Source: Paenibacillus sp. FSL H8-0548
Lineage (GTDB): Bacteria; Bacillota; Bacilli; Paenibacillales; Paenibacillaceae
DNA: 64,000 nt
Assembly (NCBI RefSeq): GCF_038630985.1
Contig: NZ_CP152049.1
Span: 4,049,501 to 4,113,500 of the forward strand
Direction: 5' to 3'
Every line of letters begins with the position of its first letter. Positions within the stretch are counted from its first letter, which is position 1. Under the pieces are notes generated by a model. The model was given only the letters and a program-made list of their open reading frames with translations, had not been told where the DNA came from and searched no databases. The position numbers were made by a program, and so were the translations under genes. Positions 9,195-18,731 of this stretch are shown here, piece after piece.

Positions 9195-9221
9195 GGTGGA
9201 TTGCCTTAAGGAACAGCTCTT
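9179..9221 (+). terminator. Rho-independent terminator overlapping the lipoprotein stop codon
   Basis: A perfect 18-bp stem (9179-9196 with 9204-9221) has a 7-base loop and is followed by TGTCTATTT. The stop codon TAA at 9192-9194 lies in the left arm. It ends the kinase-regulator-lipoprotein operon and may also act for the convergent small gene. Confidence 0.85.
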
Positions 9222-9236
9222 TGTCTATTTAAGCTA

Positions 9237-9524
9237 TTATTTATGCTTAGACCAGCTTGGATCACTATTTTCAAGTAAATAAGAGAAGTCATTTTCCAGT
9301 CGCTTTTGCTCTTGTTTCTTCTTCTCTTCCTCCTGCTTGCGAAGGTCTTCCTTGAGATTCGCCTCTGCCTGCTTCATTTCATCCGCCTGCGCCTTTAGCT
9401 TATTCAGCATATCGCTGCTTAACAAATCCTTAAGCGTCATCCCATTGTCCTGCTCATTATTGGATGCAGCTTTTGGAGCCGATCTTGGAGCGGAAGAATG
9501 TACTTTCTTCTGTTTCTTGCCCAT
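9237..9524 (-). CDS. Small charged coiled-coil protein, YqkE-like (DUF3886)
   Basis: A 95-residue soluble protein. The N-terminus is basic (MGKKQKKV), followed by an Ala/Ser/Pro-rich linker. The motif TLKDLLSSDMLNKLKAQADE leads into a long Lys/Glu/Gln-rich segment (about residues 50-78) that should form a coiled coil. The end is DFSYLLENSDPSWSKHK. This layout matches the YqkE/DUF3886 family of Bacillus, whose function is unknown. The second of two nearby ATGs (9524) is preferred because AGGTGA lies 8 bases before it, while the first is too close. It is monocistronic, convergent with the lipoprotein operon. Confidence 0.7.
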   Translation of the reverse strand: MGKKQKKVHSSAPRSAPKAASNNEQDNGMTLKDLLSSDMLNKLKAQADEMKQAEANLKEDLRKQEEEKKKQEQKRLENDFSYLLENSDPSWSKHK

Positions 9525-9565
9525 GTTCATTTCACCTGCCTTAAATTAAAAATATTGCGTCATAC

Positions 9566-10750
9566 TTATTCACTCACATACTCAATATAGAGTGCACTAG
9601 CCGCTTTCCGCGCAAGATCACGCGCTTCCTCTACTTCAGAAGCCGAGCTAAGCGCGACTGCCATACGGCGTCCGACCTTTGTTTCCGGCTTGCCGAAGAC
9701 ACGAACCTGCGTATTAGGCACTGACAGTGCTTCCTCTACTCCACCGATACGGAATGCGGCAGCTTCCCGATCAGCTTTCAACGTGTGGGAAGCACCTGGT
9801 GTCAGCAGCCGAATTGTAGGAATTGGAAAACCAAGAATGGCTCTTACATGCAGAGCAAATTCAGATAGATCCTGTGTAACCATCGTTACCATGCCCGTAT
9901 CATGCGGACGCGGCGACACTTCGCTAAATAATACACCATCCTTCGTAATAAACAGCTCCACACCATATATGCCATAGCCGCCAAGCTCATCCGTAATTCG
10001 CAGAGCGATCTCCTCTGCCTGAGCAATTTGCTGCGACGTCATTTCATGCGGCTGCCAGGACTCAATATAATCGCCATCCTTCTGAACATGTCCAATCGGC
10101 GGGCAGTAGCTCGTACCGGAAGCAGATCGAACGGTCAGAAGCGTAATTTCAGATTCGAAAGTGATGAAGCCCTCCACTATAATGCGCTGCTTCTTCGCAC
10201 GACCGCCCTCCATTGCGTAGCTCCAGCATGCTTCCAGCTCCCCTTCCGAACGACAAACGCTTTGCCCTTTTCCTGAAGAGCTCATAATCGGCTTAATTAC
10301 ACAAGGAAAGCCCAGCACCGCCGCTGCTTCTCGCAGCTCATCAAGCGTATCAGCAAAGCGATACGGGGCTGTCGGAATCTCTAACGTTTCAGCTGCAAGG
10401 CGGCGTATGCCCTCGCGATCCATCGTCAGCCAAGCAGCACGTGCTGTTGGAATGACACGATGACCTTCTTTCTCGAGCTCCAGAAGCGTTTCCGTCGCTA
10501 TCGCTTCAATTTCCGGCACGATATAGTCCGGGCGCTCCTTCTCAATGATGCGACGGAGCTCTGCTCCGTCCAGCATATCAATCGTGTAGCTGCGATGCGC
10601 AACCTGCATAGCGGGAGCATGCTCATATCGATCTACGGCTATCGTTTCAATTCCAAGACGCTGAGCCTCCAGTACAACCTCTTTCCCAAGCTCTCCAGAG
10701 CCTAACAGCAGCAGCTTACGTGCATTTGATGATAATGGTGATCCATACAT
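9566..10750 (-). CDS. purT: Formate-dependent phosphoribosylglycinamide formyltransferase 2
   Basis: Cytosolic ATP-grasp enzyme that makes formyl-GAR from GAR, formate and ATP, the folate-independent third step of purine synthesis. At 394 residues it is the usual PurT length. The motifs [42 protein letters not shown] and [15 protein letters not shown] are near-identical to E. coli PurT. Start at 10750 ([10 protein letters not shown]) was chosen because the family begins there and AGGAGG is upstream. In-frame codons farther upstream translate a structured leader instead. No other pur gene is near. It lies 137 bases after the exporter pair. Confidence 0.95.
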   Translation of the reverse strand: MYGSPLSSNARKLLLLGSGELGKEVVLEAQRLGIETIAVDRYEHAPAMQVAHRSYTIDMLDGAELRRIIEKERPDYIVPEIEAIATETLLELEKEGHRVIPTARAAWLTMDREGIRRLAAETLEIPTAPYRFADTLDELREAAAVLGFPCVIKPIMSSSGKGQSVCRSEGELEACWSYAMEGGRAKKQRIIVEGFITFESEITLLTVRSASGTSYCPPIGHVQKDGDYIESWQPHEMTSQQIAQAEEIALRITDELGGYGIYGVELFITKDGVLFSEVSPRPHDTGMVTMVTQDLSEFALHVRAILGFPIPTIRLLTPGASHTLKADREAAAFRIGGVEEALSVPNTQVRVFGKPETKVGRRMAVALSSASEVEEARDLARKAASALYIEYVSE

Positions 10751-10775
10751 AAAGAAAAAGAGCCTCCTGGAAGCA

Positions 10776-10825
10776 AAACGAAGGCGCTGTCCACCACCAG
10801 TTAAGGCAAGACTAGCGCTTCGTTT
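10776..10825 (-). promoter_or_regulatory. Structured leader hairpin upstream of purT
   Basis: On the minus strand AAACGAAGCGCTAGTC (10825-10810) pairs with GACAGCGCCTTCGTTT (10791-10776), with one bulged base on each arm. The 18-base loop is rich in G and T. The hairpin ends 25 bases before the purT ATG and just upstream of its AGGAGG. It could be an RNA regulatory element, or a weak terminator of the exporter operon, since only a short T-run follows. No known riboswitch consensus was recognised. Confidence 0.45.
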
Positions 10826-10887
10826 CGTTTTTTCTTCCATTGTGGAGGTTCTATTCGCAAAAATCAACTATTTTTCTAAATTGCATT

Positions 10888-12711
10888 TTATAAAAAGCGA
10901 TATTGCGCTTCAATTAATCCGTTATATACCCCTTGCTTCGCAATAAGAGTTTCGTGGTTGCCCTGTTCAACAATTTGACCATGGTCAAGCACAATTATCT
11001 CGTCGGCATGTCGGATGGTTGACAGTCGATGCGCAATCATAAAGGAAGTGCGGCCTGCCAATAACGCTTTAAGCGCCTCTTGAATTTTCAGCTCTGTTTC
11101 AGTATCAATACTTGCTGTTGCTTCATCCAGAATGAGAATTTGCGGATCTGCAAGCAATGCGCGTGCGAACGACAGAAGCTGGCGCTGACCCATCGAGAGC
11201 ATATTTCCGCGCTCCTCTACTTGCGTATCGTATCCATCTGGCAATTCCATAATAAAATCATGTGCATTAACAGCCTGTGCCGCCTTTACAATGTCGTCAT
11301 CCGATGCGTTCAGTCGCCCATATCGAATGTTATCCCGAATCGAGCCTGCAAAAATAAAAGTATCCTGAAGGACGATACCGACCTGAGAGCGCAGGCTTTC
11401 AATGCTGACATTACGGATATCTATGCCGTCGATAAGCACACTGCCTTCAACCGGATCATAGAAACGGCAGAGCAAGTTAATGATCGTGCTTTTGCCTGAG
11501 CCGGTATGACCGACTAATGCAATGGATTGACCGGCTTTCACATCAATGGTTACGTTTTTCAGCGCCGGTCTGCCCTTCTCATACTCAAACACAATATGCT
11601 CAAACCTTACATCACCTTTAATTTTAGGCAGTGGTTTCGCTAGTTCGAGTTCCGCAACCGTTGGCTCCTCATCAATAAACTCAAAGATTCTCTCCGATGA
11701 TGCCATTGCAATAAGCAGCTGGGAATACATTTGCCCGAGACGATTGATCGGCTCCCAGAAGTTTCCGATATAGGTCGCGAAACCGACAAACAAACCGATG
11801 GTAATGGCTCCGATTTGAATCAGATGAGAACCGTACCAAAATAATATGAAAGTTCCGATAGCAGCTGTAATTTCAATAACCGGACCAAAGGCTTGGTTTA
11901 ATGCCGATGCTTTATTCCAAGATTTAACATTATCTGAGTTCATATGATTAAAGAAGCCCATATTATCCTTTTCTTGCACATACGCCTGTGTAACCTTCAT
12001 TCCTTGAATACTTTCATTCAAGTGTGAGTTGATCCGAGATTGCTTCATTCGTACATCCTGCCAAGCAAAACGAATCCGTTTGCGAAGCGTTGTTGATACA
12101 AGAAACATGAGAGGCACCGTTATCATAACCGCGAGACCCAGCTTAAAGTTCCATGCAAGCAAAATGATGACGATCCCAACTAACTGGACACAATCCATCA
12201 GCAGGTTGATGACCCCGTTCGTAAACAGGTCCTGAAGTGCGTTAACGTCATTCGTTACACGAACAAGCACGGAGCCTGCTGGACGCTTATCATAGAAACG
12301 GAAGCTAAGCTTCTGAATGTGCTGAAACAAATGATTTCTGAGGTCGTAAATAACCTTTTGCCCGATAATATTCGTATATTTGATTCGATACGTATTAGAT
12401 GCCCATTGAATAATATACAAAAATAGCATTATACCTGCGATAATCAGCAGTTTTGAGATGCTCGATTCGCCTTTCTTTGGATCAATTGCTTCATCAATCG
12501 CTAAAATGACAAGCGCTGGTACGCCGAGACGTGTCAGCGTTCCAAGAATCATCATAAATATGACAGGCATTAATTGTTTGGTGTAAGGCTTCATATACGT
12601 GAACAATCGACGTAATTGCCCCCAGTTAAAGGGCTTTTCAATCAGCTCATCGTCTTGATAAACGAAGCGTTCGTTTTTGTTGCTAGCGTTTGTTTTGGCA
12701 CTCGTGCTCAT
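10888..12711 (-). CDS. Multidrug-type ABC exporter half-transporter, second subunit (YheH/BmrD-like)
   Basis: Type IV ABC exporter half of 607 residues, with six TM helices in about residues 35-340 and a C-terminal ATPase. Walker A is GHTGSGKST, the signature LSMGQRQLLSFARAL (LSMGQ rather than LSGGQ), and Walker B is ILILDEATASID. The H-loop reads AHRLSTIRHAD. The glutamate after Walker B is present (DEAT). It overlaps the upstream half-transporter by one base (TAATG), so the two form a heterodimer. Heterodimers such as BmrC/BmrD export drugs or peptides. The substrate here is unknown. Confidence 0.9.
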   Translation of the reverse strand: MSTSAKTNASNKNERFVYQDDELIEKPFNWGQLRRLFTYMKPYTKQLMPVIFMMILGTLTRLGVPALVILAIDEAIDPKKGESSISKLLIIAGIMLFLYIIQWASNTYRIKYTNIIGQKVIYDLRNHLFQHIQKLSFRFYDKRPAGSVLVRVTNDVNALQDLFTNGVINLLMDCVQLVGIVIILLAWNFKLGLAVMITVPLMFLVSTTLRKRIRFAWQDVRMKQSRINSHLNESIQGMKVTQAYVQEKDNMGFFNHMNSDNVKSWNKASALNQAFGPVIEITAAIGTFILFWYGSHLIQIGAITIGLFVGFATYIGNFWEPINRLGQMYSQLLIAMASSERIFEFIDEEPTVAELELAKPLPKIKGDVRFEHIVFEYEKGRPALKNVTIDVKAGQSIALVGHTGSGKSTIINLLCRFYDPVEGSVLIDGIDIRNVSIESLRSQVGIVLQDTFIFAGSIRDNIRYGRLNASDDDIVKAAQAVNAHDFIMELPDGYDTQVEERGNMLSMGQRQLLSFARALLADPQILILDEATASIDTETELKIQEALKALLAGRTSFMIAHRLSTIRHADEIIVLDHGQIVEQGNHETLIAKQGVYNGLIEAQYRFL

Positions 12712-14498
12712 TATACGGTACTCCCTTTCCGATTATGCACTTGCTCAGAGAGCGTTGTATCCTCCAGCGGATAATCAGCATATTGAATGTTATAAGTATC
12801 ACGATATGGCCCCTGCTGCGCTATTAACTGCGCATGTGTTCCGCGCTGGACGATATGCCCCTTGTCAAGAACGATAATTTCGTCAGCATGTCGAAGCGAG
12901 GATATCCGATGTGCAATAATAAATGTCGTACGACCAGCCATCAGCTCCTTAAAGCCTGCTTGAATTTCATGCTCGGTTTCCATGTCGACCGCACTTGTAG
13001 CATCATCCAAAATAAGAATACGCGGATTTATAATAAGTGCTCTCGCAATCGCAATCCGCTGCTTCTGACCACCGGATAGACCCATGCCCCTTTCCCCCAC
13101 GATCGTATCGTAACCAAGCGGCAGCTCCATGATAAAGTCATGCGCTTTGGCCAGCTTAGCAGCATACTCAATCTGCTCCGGCGTAACATTCCGTACACCA
13201 AAAGCAATATTGTCGCGAATGGAAGCCGAGAACAAGAAGGTTTCCTGGAATACCGGCGCGATCAAGCGGCGAAGGCTTGCAACGTCCAAATTGCGGATAT
13301 CGATCCCATCAAGTGTAATCGTACCCTTTCTTACATTATAGGCTCTCATCAAGAGCTGAATAATCGTAGATTTACCTGATCCTGTCGCCCCTAGCAATCC
13401 AATTACAGAGCCCTCTGGCGCATCAATGACTAGGTCTGTTACGGCATTCGACTTATCAGGATAGTTGAACGTAACATGGTCAAAGCGTACATGGCCTTTT
13501 ACCGAATGGTTGTTAACCACGATAGCATCCTCTGTGTTTTTCACGTGAACATGCTCATTGAGCAAGCCAAGCACCCGTTCTCCTGATGCTTTGAATTGTG
13601 TGAAGTTGTTGATATGGAACCCAAGCCCCCACATTGGACCAATGATGTACCAGATCAAGCTGAAGAAGGCAACAAACTCACCTAGTTTGAGTGAACCGTT
13701 AATAACAAGAATACCGCCTGTTACTAAAAGGATGACAGCGCTTAAATTCGCAACGAGCTCCATCACTGGAAAATACTTCGCCCATATCTTTGCTGCCCCT
13801 ACCTGATTCGTTTGGTAAGCTTCACTGCGTATTGAAAATTTCGATACTTCATGGGTTTCACGCGCAAATGATTTGACAGTACGCACACCCGTAATATTCT
13901 CTTGCACCGCAGTCGTAAGATTACTCATCGCTTGGCGCATCTCACGGAAAGCTGGATGGATATGACGTTCAAAGCGTATAGCTACAAAGCCAAGCAACGG
14001 TATCATCACTAGCGTAATCAACGTTAGCTGCCAATGAATGGACAGCATCATCGCTCCTCCGAAAACAATCATGAGCACCATGTTCAAAATTTGCGCAAAG
14101 CCAAATCCGATAAAGTTGCGAATGGCTTCGAGATCGGCTGTCAGACGCGACATAAGGTCACCCGTCTTCGCTTTGTCATAATACTGATACGACAGCGTTT
14201 GCAGCTTGTCATACAAAGCATTTCTCATATTGAAGGCTACCTTATTTCCAAGGCGCCCTCCCGTTAATCCGTGTAGAAACTGCATACATGCTTTAAAAAT
14301 GACGACTCCAACAACCGTAAAAGCAAGCGTCGGTACTAGATGATAATTTTCTAGCTTGATGACATCATCAATCAAAAATCGCAGTAAATTCGGATAAACA
14401 AGTCCGAGCGCCGTAGCGCACATTAAACAAATTATTGAGGCGAACAGCAACTTTCGCTCCTCCCAATAAAATGCTCTCAACTGCTTAAAAACGTCCAA
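12711..14498 (-). CDS. Multidrug-type ABC exporter half-transporter, first subunit (YheI/BmrC-like)
   Basis: Half-exporter of 595 residues with six TM helices and an ATPase. Walker A is GATGSGKST, signature LSGGQKQRIAIARAL and Walker B ILILDDATSAVD. The catalytic glutamate is replaced by Asp (DDAT), the degenerate site expected in one partner of a BmrC/BmrD-type heterodimer. The likely start is TTG at 14498 (read as MDVFKQLRAF), with GGGGAG about 10 bases upstream. A more distant ATG at 14585 would add 29 residues and has no ribosome-binding site. It is coupled by a one-base overlap to the second subunit. Confidence 0.88.
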   Translation of the reverse strand: MDVFKQLRAFYWEERKLLFASIICLMCATALGLVYPNLLRFLIDDVIKLENYHLVPTLAFTVVGVVIFKACMQFLHGLTGGRLGNKVAFNMRNALYDKLQTLSYQYYDKAKTGDLMSRLTADLEAIRNFIGFGFAQILNMVLMIVFGGAMMLSIHWQLTLITLVMIPLLGFVAIRFERHIHPAFREMRQAMSNLTTAVQENITGVRTVKSFARETHEVSKFSIRSEAYQTNQVGAAKIWAKYFPVMELVANLSAVILLVTGGILVINGSLKLGEFVAFFSLIWYIIGPMWGLGFHINNFTQFKASGERVLGLLNEHVHVKNTEDAIVVNNHSVKGHVRFDHVTFNYPDKSNAVTDLVIDAPEGSVIGLLGATGSGKSTIIQLLMRAYNVRKGTITLDGIDIRNLDVASLRRLIAPVFQETFLFSASIRDNIAFGVRNVTPEQIEYAAKLAKAHDFIMELPLGYDTIVGERGMGLSGGQKQRIAIARALIINPRILILDDATSAVDMETEHEIQAGFKELMAGRTTFIIAHRISSLRHADEIIVLDKGHIVQRGTHAQLIAQQGPYRDTYNIQYADYPLEDTTLSEQVHNRKGSTV

Positions 14499-14792
14499 GT
14501 AATTCCAACTCCCCGTAGCAATTTTTTTAGTATGAATGAATAGTAGCAGTAACCTGAAAACGGAGCAAACAGTATAAGTATGCATATAATTGATTAAAGG
14601 AGCTTATTGACTCATTAACTAAATCGAAACTGGTTATTCCTCCTATTTGGTCGTAATTCATGACATATATGTGCCTATTACTCACTTTTTGCACATAAAC
14701 ACACAAAATAAAAAAAGCTTTTGCAGGTGGGAAAAACACCCGCAAAAGCATTAAGCTAATCCTGTGATCGAACAGGGCATATTCATTGACAT
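14499..14792. other. Intergenic stretch between exporter pair and dynA
   Basis: No gene is supported. The stretch holds the dynA terminator and the AT-rich promoter region of the exporter pair. Short open frames on the minus strand lack ribosome-binding sites. Confidence 0.6.
14710..14749 (-). terminator. Terminator downstream of dynA
   Basis: On the minus strand GCTTTTGCGGGTG pairs with CACCTGCAAAAGC (13 bp including one G-T pair) and is followed by TTTTTTT. It lies 44 bases after the dynA stop. Confidence 0.88.
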
Positions 14793-17700
14793 TTAGAGAT
14801 GAATAAGTTGATTGTACAGCTGCTTCAGCTCTGAAGTATTTGCGCTGCCAGAGAGCGAGCTTCGCTTGCCGCTCTCAAAGGCGAGCATATCCTCTTCCAG
14901 CTGCTTACCAGCTTGATCGGCAGCCCTTTGCCATATCTGCTCATAAAGTGAGATCCACTCCGCAGTTTGCTCAGACATCCATCCATTTAGAGATGGAGCA
15001 AGCAGTGCTTCCAGCTCTTTGCGAAGCAGCGACTTTCCTTCGCCTTCAAAAAACTGGCGCGGAGATTTGAAACGGCTCCAGAGCAGCTTCGTATCTACCG
15101 CAGCAGCTTCCCATACCGGCGGCTCTTCCGGCGTTGGCAAATCTGAAGCAGCATATGGAACCGCATTGTAAGAAGCGATATACGCTTCCAAGTTCTGCGC
15201 TGCATTTGCAAATTGCTTCTGGAGCTGCGTATGAAGCCCGCGTTCCATCCGAAGCGACGTTGCCAGCAGCTCCTGTGAGAGCTCCAGCTGGACAAGCCGC
15301 TGCAGCTCAAGCCATGATGTCCATATCGCTTTACGCAAGTCTCGACCGTCATCCTGCAATGAGGCTGGATTGAAGGCAAGATTATAAAACTCGCCAAATC
15401 GATATTGAATCCGCTGGACCACATAGTACATCAGCTCACTCAGCTCTTGCCTTAGAAGCTCCGGCATCAAGCCTGTCTTCAGCGCAGTAATTTCACTCTT
15501 AGCTTCATTTACAGCATGGCTTAGCGAGCTTAACTCCGCTTCACGTGATGCCATATCACCTTCTGCGCTGTGAATCCAGCCAAGGGCAGTAGCGGCTGCA
15601 CGCTTCAAATCCTGTTCTGCCGCATCAATCGCCATTCGTCCCAGATCATTCTGAATAAAGGATAAGAAGGATTGCTCAAACTCTTCAATGCCTGAACGCT
15701 TCAACAGCTCTGAATCCGCCTCAAGCTTTCCATCAAGCGCCTGCAAGCTCGATACAGGGAATAGACGCGGCGACCGTATCGCATGCTGAAGGAGATTTGT
15801 CTCCACATGCTTAAGAACGCCAGTGAGCTCTTCTTGATCGGCAGCCAAATCAGCAGCATTCACAAGGAAAAACATTTTGTCCAGCTCAAATTGATCCTTC
15901 ACCCTGCCAAGCTGCATCAGAAACTGACGGTCTGCTTGGGAGAACGCGTGGTTATAATAGGTTACAAAAAGGACAGCATCGGCATTTTTAATATAGTTAA
16001 AAGCTACGCCTGTATGTCTTGCATTTACTGAGTCGGCGCCTGGCGTGTCAACAAGGACAATTCCTTGTGCTGTTAAAGCACAGTCGTAATGAAGATCGAT
16101 TTCACTAACAAAGCAGGAACGCGCTTCTTCTGCCACAAACCGCTCATATTCCGCTTGATCGACGGACAGCACCTCGCCTAGCAGCGGCTCATGCTCCGAC
16201 CAGCCAGCTCTCGCGGCGCGCAGGAAGCTGTAATGCGGACGCCCGCCTGCTCCAATCGTATCCGGCGTTAGCTTGTCGATCGCCCGCATGAGTGCTGCCG
16301 CATCAGGCAGATGCTCTTCGCCTGCCTTCTCGCCGAGCAGCGCTAAGGAGTAGCGCACATCGTCCAAGATAGCGGCGCGCGACTTCATAACGATGCGCGC
16401 CGTACCATGACCGTGCTCAGCCGTAGGTGGCACGAGCCGGTTGATCGCTGCGGTCGTCGGATTTGGCGAGACCGGCAGCACCGGCTCGCCAATCAGCGCA
16501 TTCGCGAGCGATGATTTGCCGGCGCTGAAGGCGCCGAACAACGCGATGGTGAAGCGGCTGTCCTGCAGCCGCTTCGCCTTGTCGCGCATCGCATGCGCAG
16601 CGGCGGCCAGCGCCGGATGCGGTGCCAGCAGCGCAGCAGCATCCGCTAAGCGTGCTGCCGCGCTGTGCTGCTGCGCAAGCGCGGCTCCGCCGGCTAGCGC
16701 TCCGCGGCCAGCGTCAGCTTCGAGCCGCGGCTTCACGCGGCTCTTCGCTACAACATCGGGCACTTCAACCGCCGCATATGCGGCCTCTTCGTGCGAAGCA
16801 TCTGCGCCAGCCGCACGCGGGGCTGGCAGCACAGGCCTAGCCGGCGCTTCAGGCAGCGCGTCTAACAACCGCGCCTTATGCTCTGCATCGCGCTTCGCCA
16901 GCGCTTCAAGCGCCTCCAGGGCACCAGCCTGCGCGCGAAGCTCCGCAAGCTGTGCCTGATGCCGAGCGGCGGCGGCTTCGCCTAGTGCCGCTGCATGATC
17001 CGCCAGCGCATCGATCAGCTCAAGCGCGCGCTGGCGATAAACCGACTTAACATCCGCGGCTAGGTCGCGGCTAAAGGTCATTGTATATTCGCTGTTGATA
17101 ACAGCTCCTATCTTCACTCGCCCGATTAGCCATTCCGCATCGGGCAGCCATGCCAGCTTTTGCGCGAGCTCGGCTTCCAGCAGCTCGCTGTCAAAGCCAA
17201 TACTCTCTGCCTTTGTCCGCAGCAAATGCTTCACATGCCAATCAATGGAAGCGCTGATTAAGCTGTTCAACTCCTCACGGAAAGCGTTCAGGCGTCTCTC
17301 CTGCTCCGCCGCAGTCTTCGCCCCTGCAAACAGCAGCCCTGCCTTAAAACCCGGCTTGCGGCTCTCTAGAAACGTCTGCGCCAAATCACGCAGCCCTGCG
17401 GGCGTAATATTCGCGTTATCAAGCAGCGACTGCAGCTCTTTACGCAGCTGCGCTCGGTAAACTTCTTTCTCCTCAGCTATCTTGCCTATAGCAGCTGTAA
17501 GACGATTCATCTCACCCTTAACTTGTGCAGCCGCCTCTTCCCCGCCAGCCTCCGTAATCAGCCGTTCCCGCTCAGGCTCGCCTTCTTGCTCGCTCCACTT
17601 CTCATGAGCGTCTACCAAATGACGCAGGGAGGCATCTACGCTGTACACACATAACGGCTTGCGCAGCGATTTGAGCTGATCCAGCAGCTCTAGCAGCTGC

Positions 17701-18443
17701 TCCCATTCCTGATGAGGATGCTCAGGCTCGCGCAACGACAAATAAACGATTCCCGCCGGCTCCAAATGCCAAGCGTGAAACGCATCCTCAACGCTTTGCC
17801 GATAGCTTGCGAAGGAAAGCTCGCGCTCACGGTGTTTATCAATTTGATTAACGATAAAATATAAGGGCTTGCCCCAATCCTTCAGCTGCTTGGCAAAAGA
17901 AAAGTTAATTTCGGATTGTACATGATTATAATCCATAACATAAAAAACGACGTCAGCAAGATGCAGCGCCGATTCTGTAGCCATTCGATGAGCATCATCC
18001 GTGGAATCGATGCCAGGAGTGTCCAGCAGCACCGTATGATCGCCTAGCTGGTTGCTTGGATATACAATAGACACGGATGTGAACTGCTCACCATCGACGC
18101 AGTAGCGGTCGAGCTCATCAATTGGAACCTCTGCTTTGGAAACTGTACCATTACGAAGGATTTCCACTGCTGCATAAGCCCGCTCGCCGCCGCGGATAGA
18201 AACAACGTTCGCGCTCGTTGGTATCGGACTTGAGGGAAGCAGCTTCGTACCGCAGAGACGGTTAATCAAGGTTGACTTGCCTGCCGAAAAATGTCCACAA
18301 AAAGCGACAGTAAGCCGACCATCGGTCAGCTTACTGTTCAGCTCCTGTGCTTGCTTTGCATGTAACACATCATCTGCAGCAGCCATTAAGGCTGCTGCCT
18401 CGGATATAGCTCCCGCTATGCTTTGCACGGTTGTTTGAGTCAT
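14793..18443 (-). CDS. dynA: Bacterial dynamin-like protein with two fused GTPase modules
   Basis: Large membrane-remodelling GTPase of 1216 residues, close to B. subtilis DynA (YpbR). The first dynamin module has P-loop GHFSAGKST at residues 50-58 and DTPGIDST. The second has P-loop GAFSAGKSS near 635-643 and DTPGADS. Each has a NQID- or NAAD-type base-specificity motif and long helical stalk regions. In the family the two modules tether and fuse membranes and help survive phage or membrane damage. Start at 18443 (MTQTTVQSIA) follows AAGGAG. The stretch around residues 450-680 is strikingly Ala-rich and encoded by GC-rich DNA unlike the rest of the gene. Confidence 0.93.
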   Translation of the reverse strand: MTQTTVQSIAGAISEAAALMAAADDVLHAKQAQELNSKLTDGRLTVAFCGHFSAGKSTLINRLCGTKLLPSSPIPTSANVVSIRGGERAYAAVEILRNGTVSKAEVPIDELDRYCVDGEQFTSVSIVYPSNQLGDHTVLLDTPGIDSTDDAHRMATESALHLADVVFYVMDYNHVQSEINFSFAKQLKDWGKPLYFIVNQIDKHRERELSFASYRQSVEDAFHAWHLEPAGIVYLSLREPEHPHQEWEQLLELLDQLKSLRKPLCVYSVDASLRHLVDAHEKWSEQEGEPERERLITEAGGEEAAAQVKGEMNRLTAAIGKIAEEKEVYRAQLRKELQSLLDNANITPAGLRDLAQTFLESRKPGFKAGLLFAGAKTAAEQERRLNAFREELNSLISASIDWHVKHLLRTKAESIGFDSELLEAELAQKLAWLPDAEWLIGRVKIGAVINSEYTMTFSRDLAADVKSVYRQRALELIDALADHAAALGEAAAARHQAQLAELRAQAGALEALEALAKRDAEHKARLLDALPEAPARPVLPAPRAAGADASHEEAAYAAVEVPDVVAKSRVKPRLEADAGRGALAGGAALAQQHSAAARLADAAALLAPHPALAAAAHAMRDKAKRLQDSRFTIALFGAFSAGKSSLANALIGEPVLPVSPNPTTAAINRLVPPTAEHGHGTARIVMKSRAAILDDVRYSLALLGEKAGEEHLPDAAALMRAIDKLTPDTIGAGGRPHYSFLRAARAGWSEHEPLLGEVLSVDQAEYERFVAEEARSCFVSEIDLHYDCALTAQGIVLVDTPGADSVNARHTGVAFNYIKNADAVLFVTYYNHAFSQADRQFLMQLGRVKDQFELDKMFFLVNAADLAADQEELTGVLKHVETNLLQHAIRSPRLFPVSSLQALDGKLEADSELLKRSGIEEFEQSFLSFIQNDLGRMAIDAAEQDLKRAAATALGWIHSAEGDMASREAELSSLSHAVNEAKSEITALKTGLMPELLRQELSELMYYVVQRIQYRFGEFYNLAFNPASLQDDGRDLRKAIWTSWLELQRLVQLELSQELLATSLRMERGLHTQLQKQFANAAQNLEAYIASYNAVPYAASDLPTPEEPPVWEAAAVDTKLLWSRFKSPRQFFEGEGKSLLRKELEALLAPSLNGWMSEQTAEWISLYEQIWQRAADQAGKQLEEDMLAFESGKRSSLSGSANTSELKQLYNQLIHL

Positions 18444-18453
18444 CTGCTTCTCC

Positions 18454-18726
18454 TTAAACGACTTGCTCTTCTTCAGACGGCATGCAAATTTCAAATACGT
18501 TGCCGTGCTGCAAAATCATAATATTACGTTCTTTATCTCTCATAACGACAACTTCAGGCTTAGAGCGCATACGCTCGATGTACTGATCAGGCACTTCGCC
18601 AGATCCGCTGACCGTAATTCCTTCCACTAGAAGATCCTCATGCTCCTCAGGTGGAGACTCAAGCACCTGCTCGTAAATATCTGAGAAAAGCTCAAAATTG
18701 TTCGTGTAAACGGAAATACAGTTCAT
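18454..18726 (-). CDS. Small conserved protein of unknown function between nth and dynA
   Basis: Acidic soluble protein of about 90 residues that I cannot assign. It has no signal peptide or TM segment. It starts MNCISVYTNNFELFSDIYEQ, and the middle reads GITVSGSGEVPDQYIERM and the end EICMPSEEEQVV. Four ATGs stand in tandem after AAAAGG; the last (18726) has the best spacing, though the third is also possible. The first overlaps the nth stop codon. It ends 10 bases before dynA, so nth, this gene and dynA look like one operon. Confidence 0.72.
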   Translation of the reverse strand: MNCISVYTNNFELFSDIYEQVLESPPEEHEDLLVEGITVSGSGEVPDQYIERMRSKPEVVVMRDKERNIMILQHGNVFEICMPSEEEQVV

Positions 18727-18731
18727 CATCA

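Noticed and set aside
10776..10836. Plus-strand terminator (hairpin followed by TTTTTT)
   Set aside because: No plus-strand gene ends here; the structure is more sensibly read as the purT leader on the minus strand.
14527..14751. Minus-strand 74-residue open frame with a hydrophobic N-terminus
   Set aside because: It crosses the dynA terminator and the exporter promoter region and has no ribosome-binding site.
16441..16959. Plus-strand Ala/Ser-rich open frame
   Set aside because: It is the antisense shadow of the GC-rich part of dynA.
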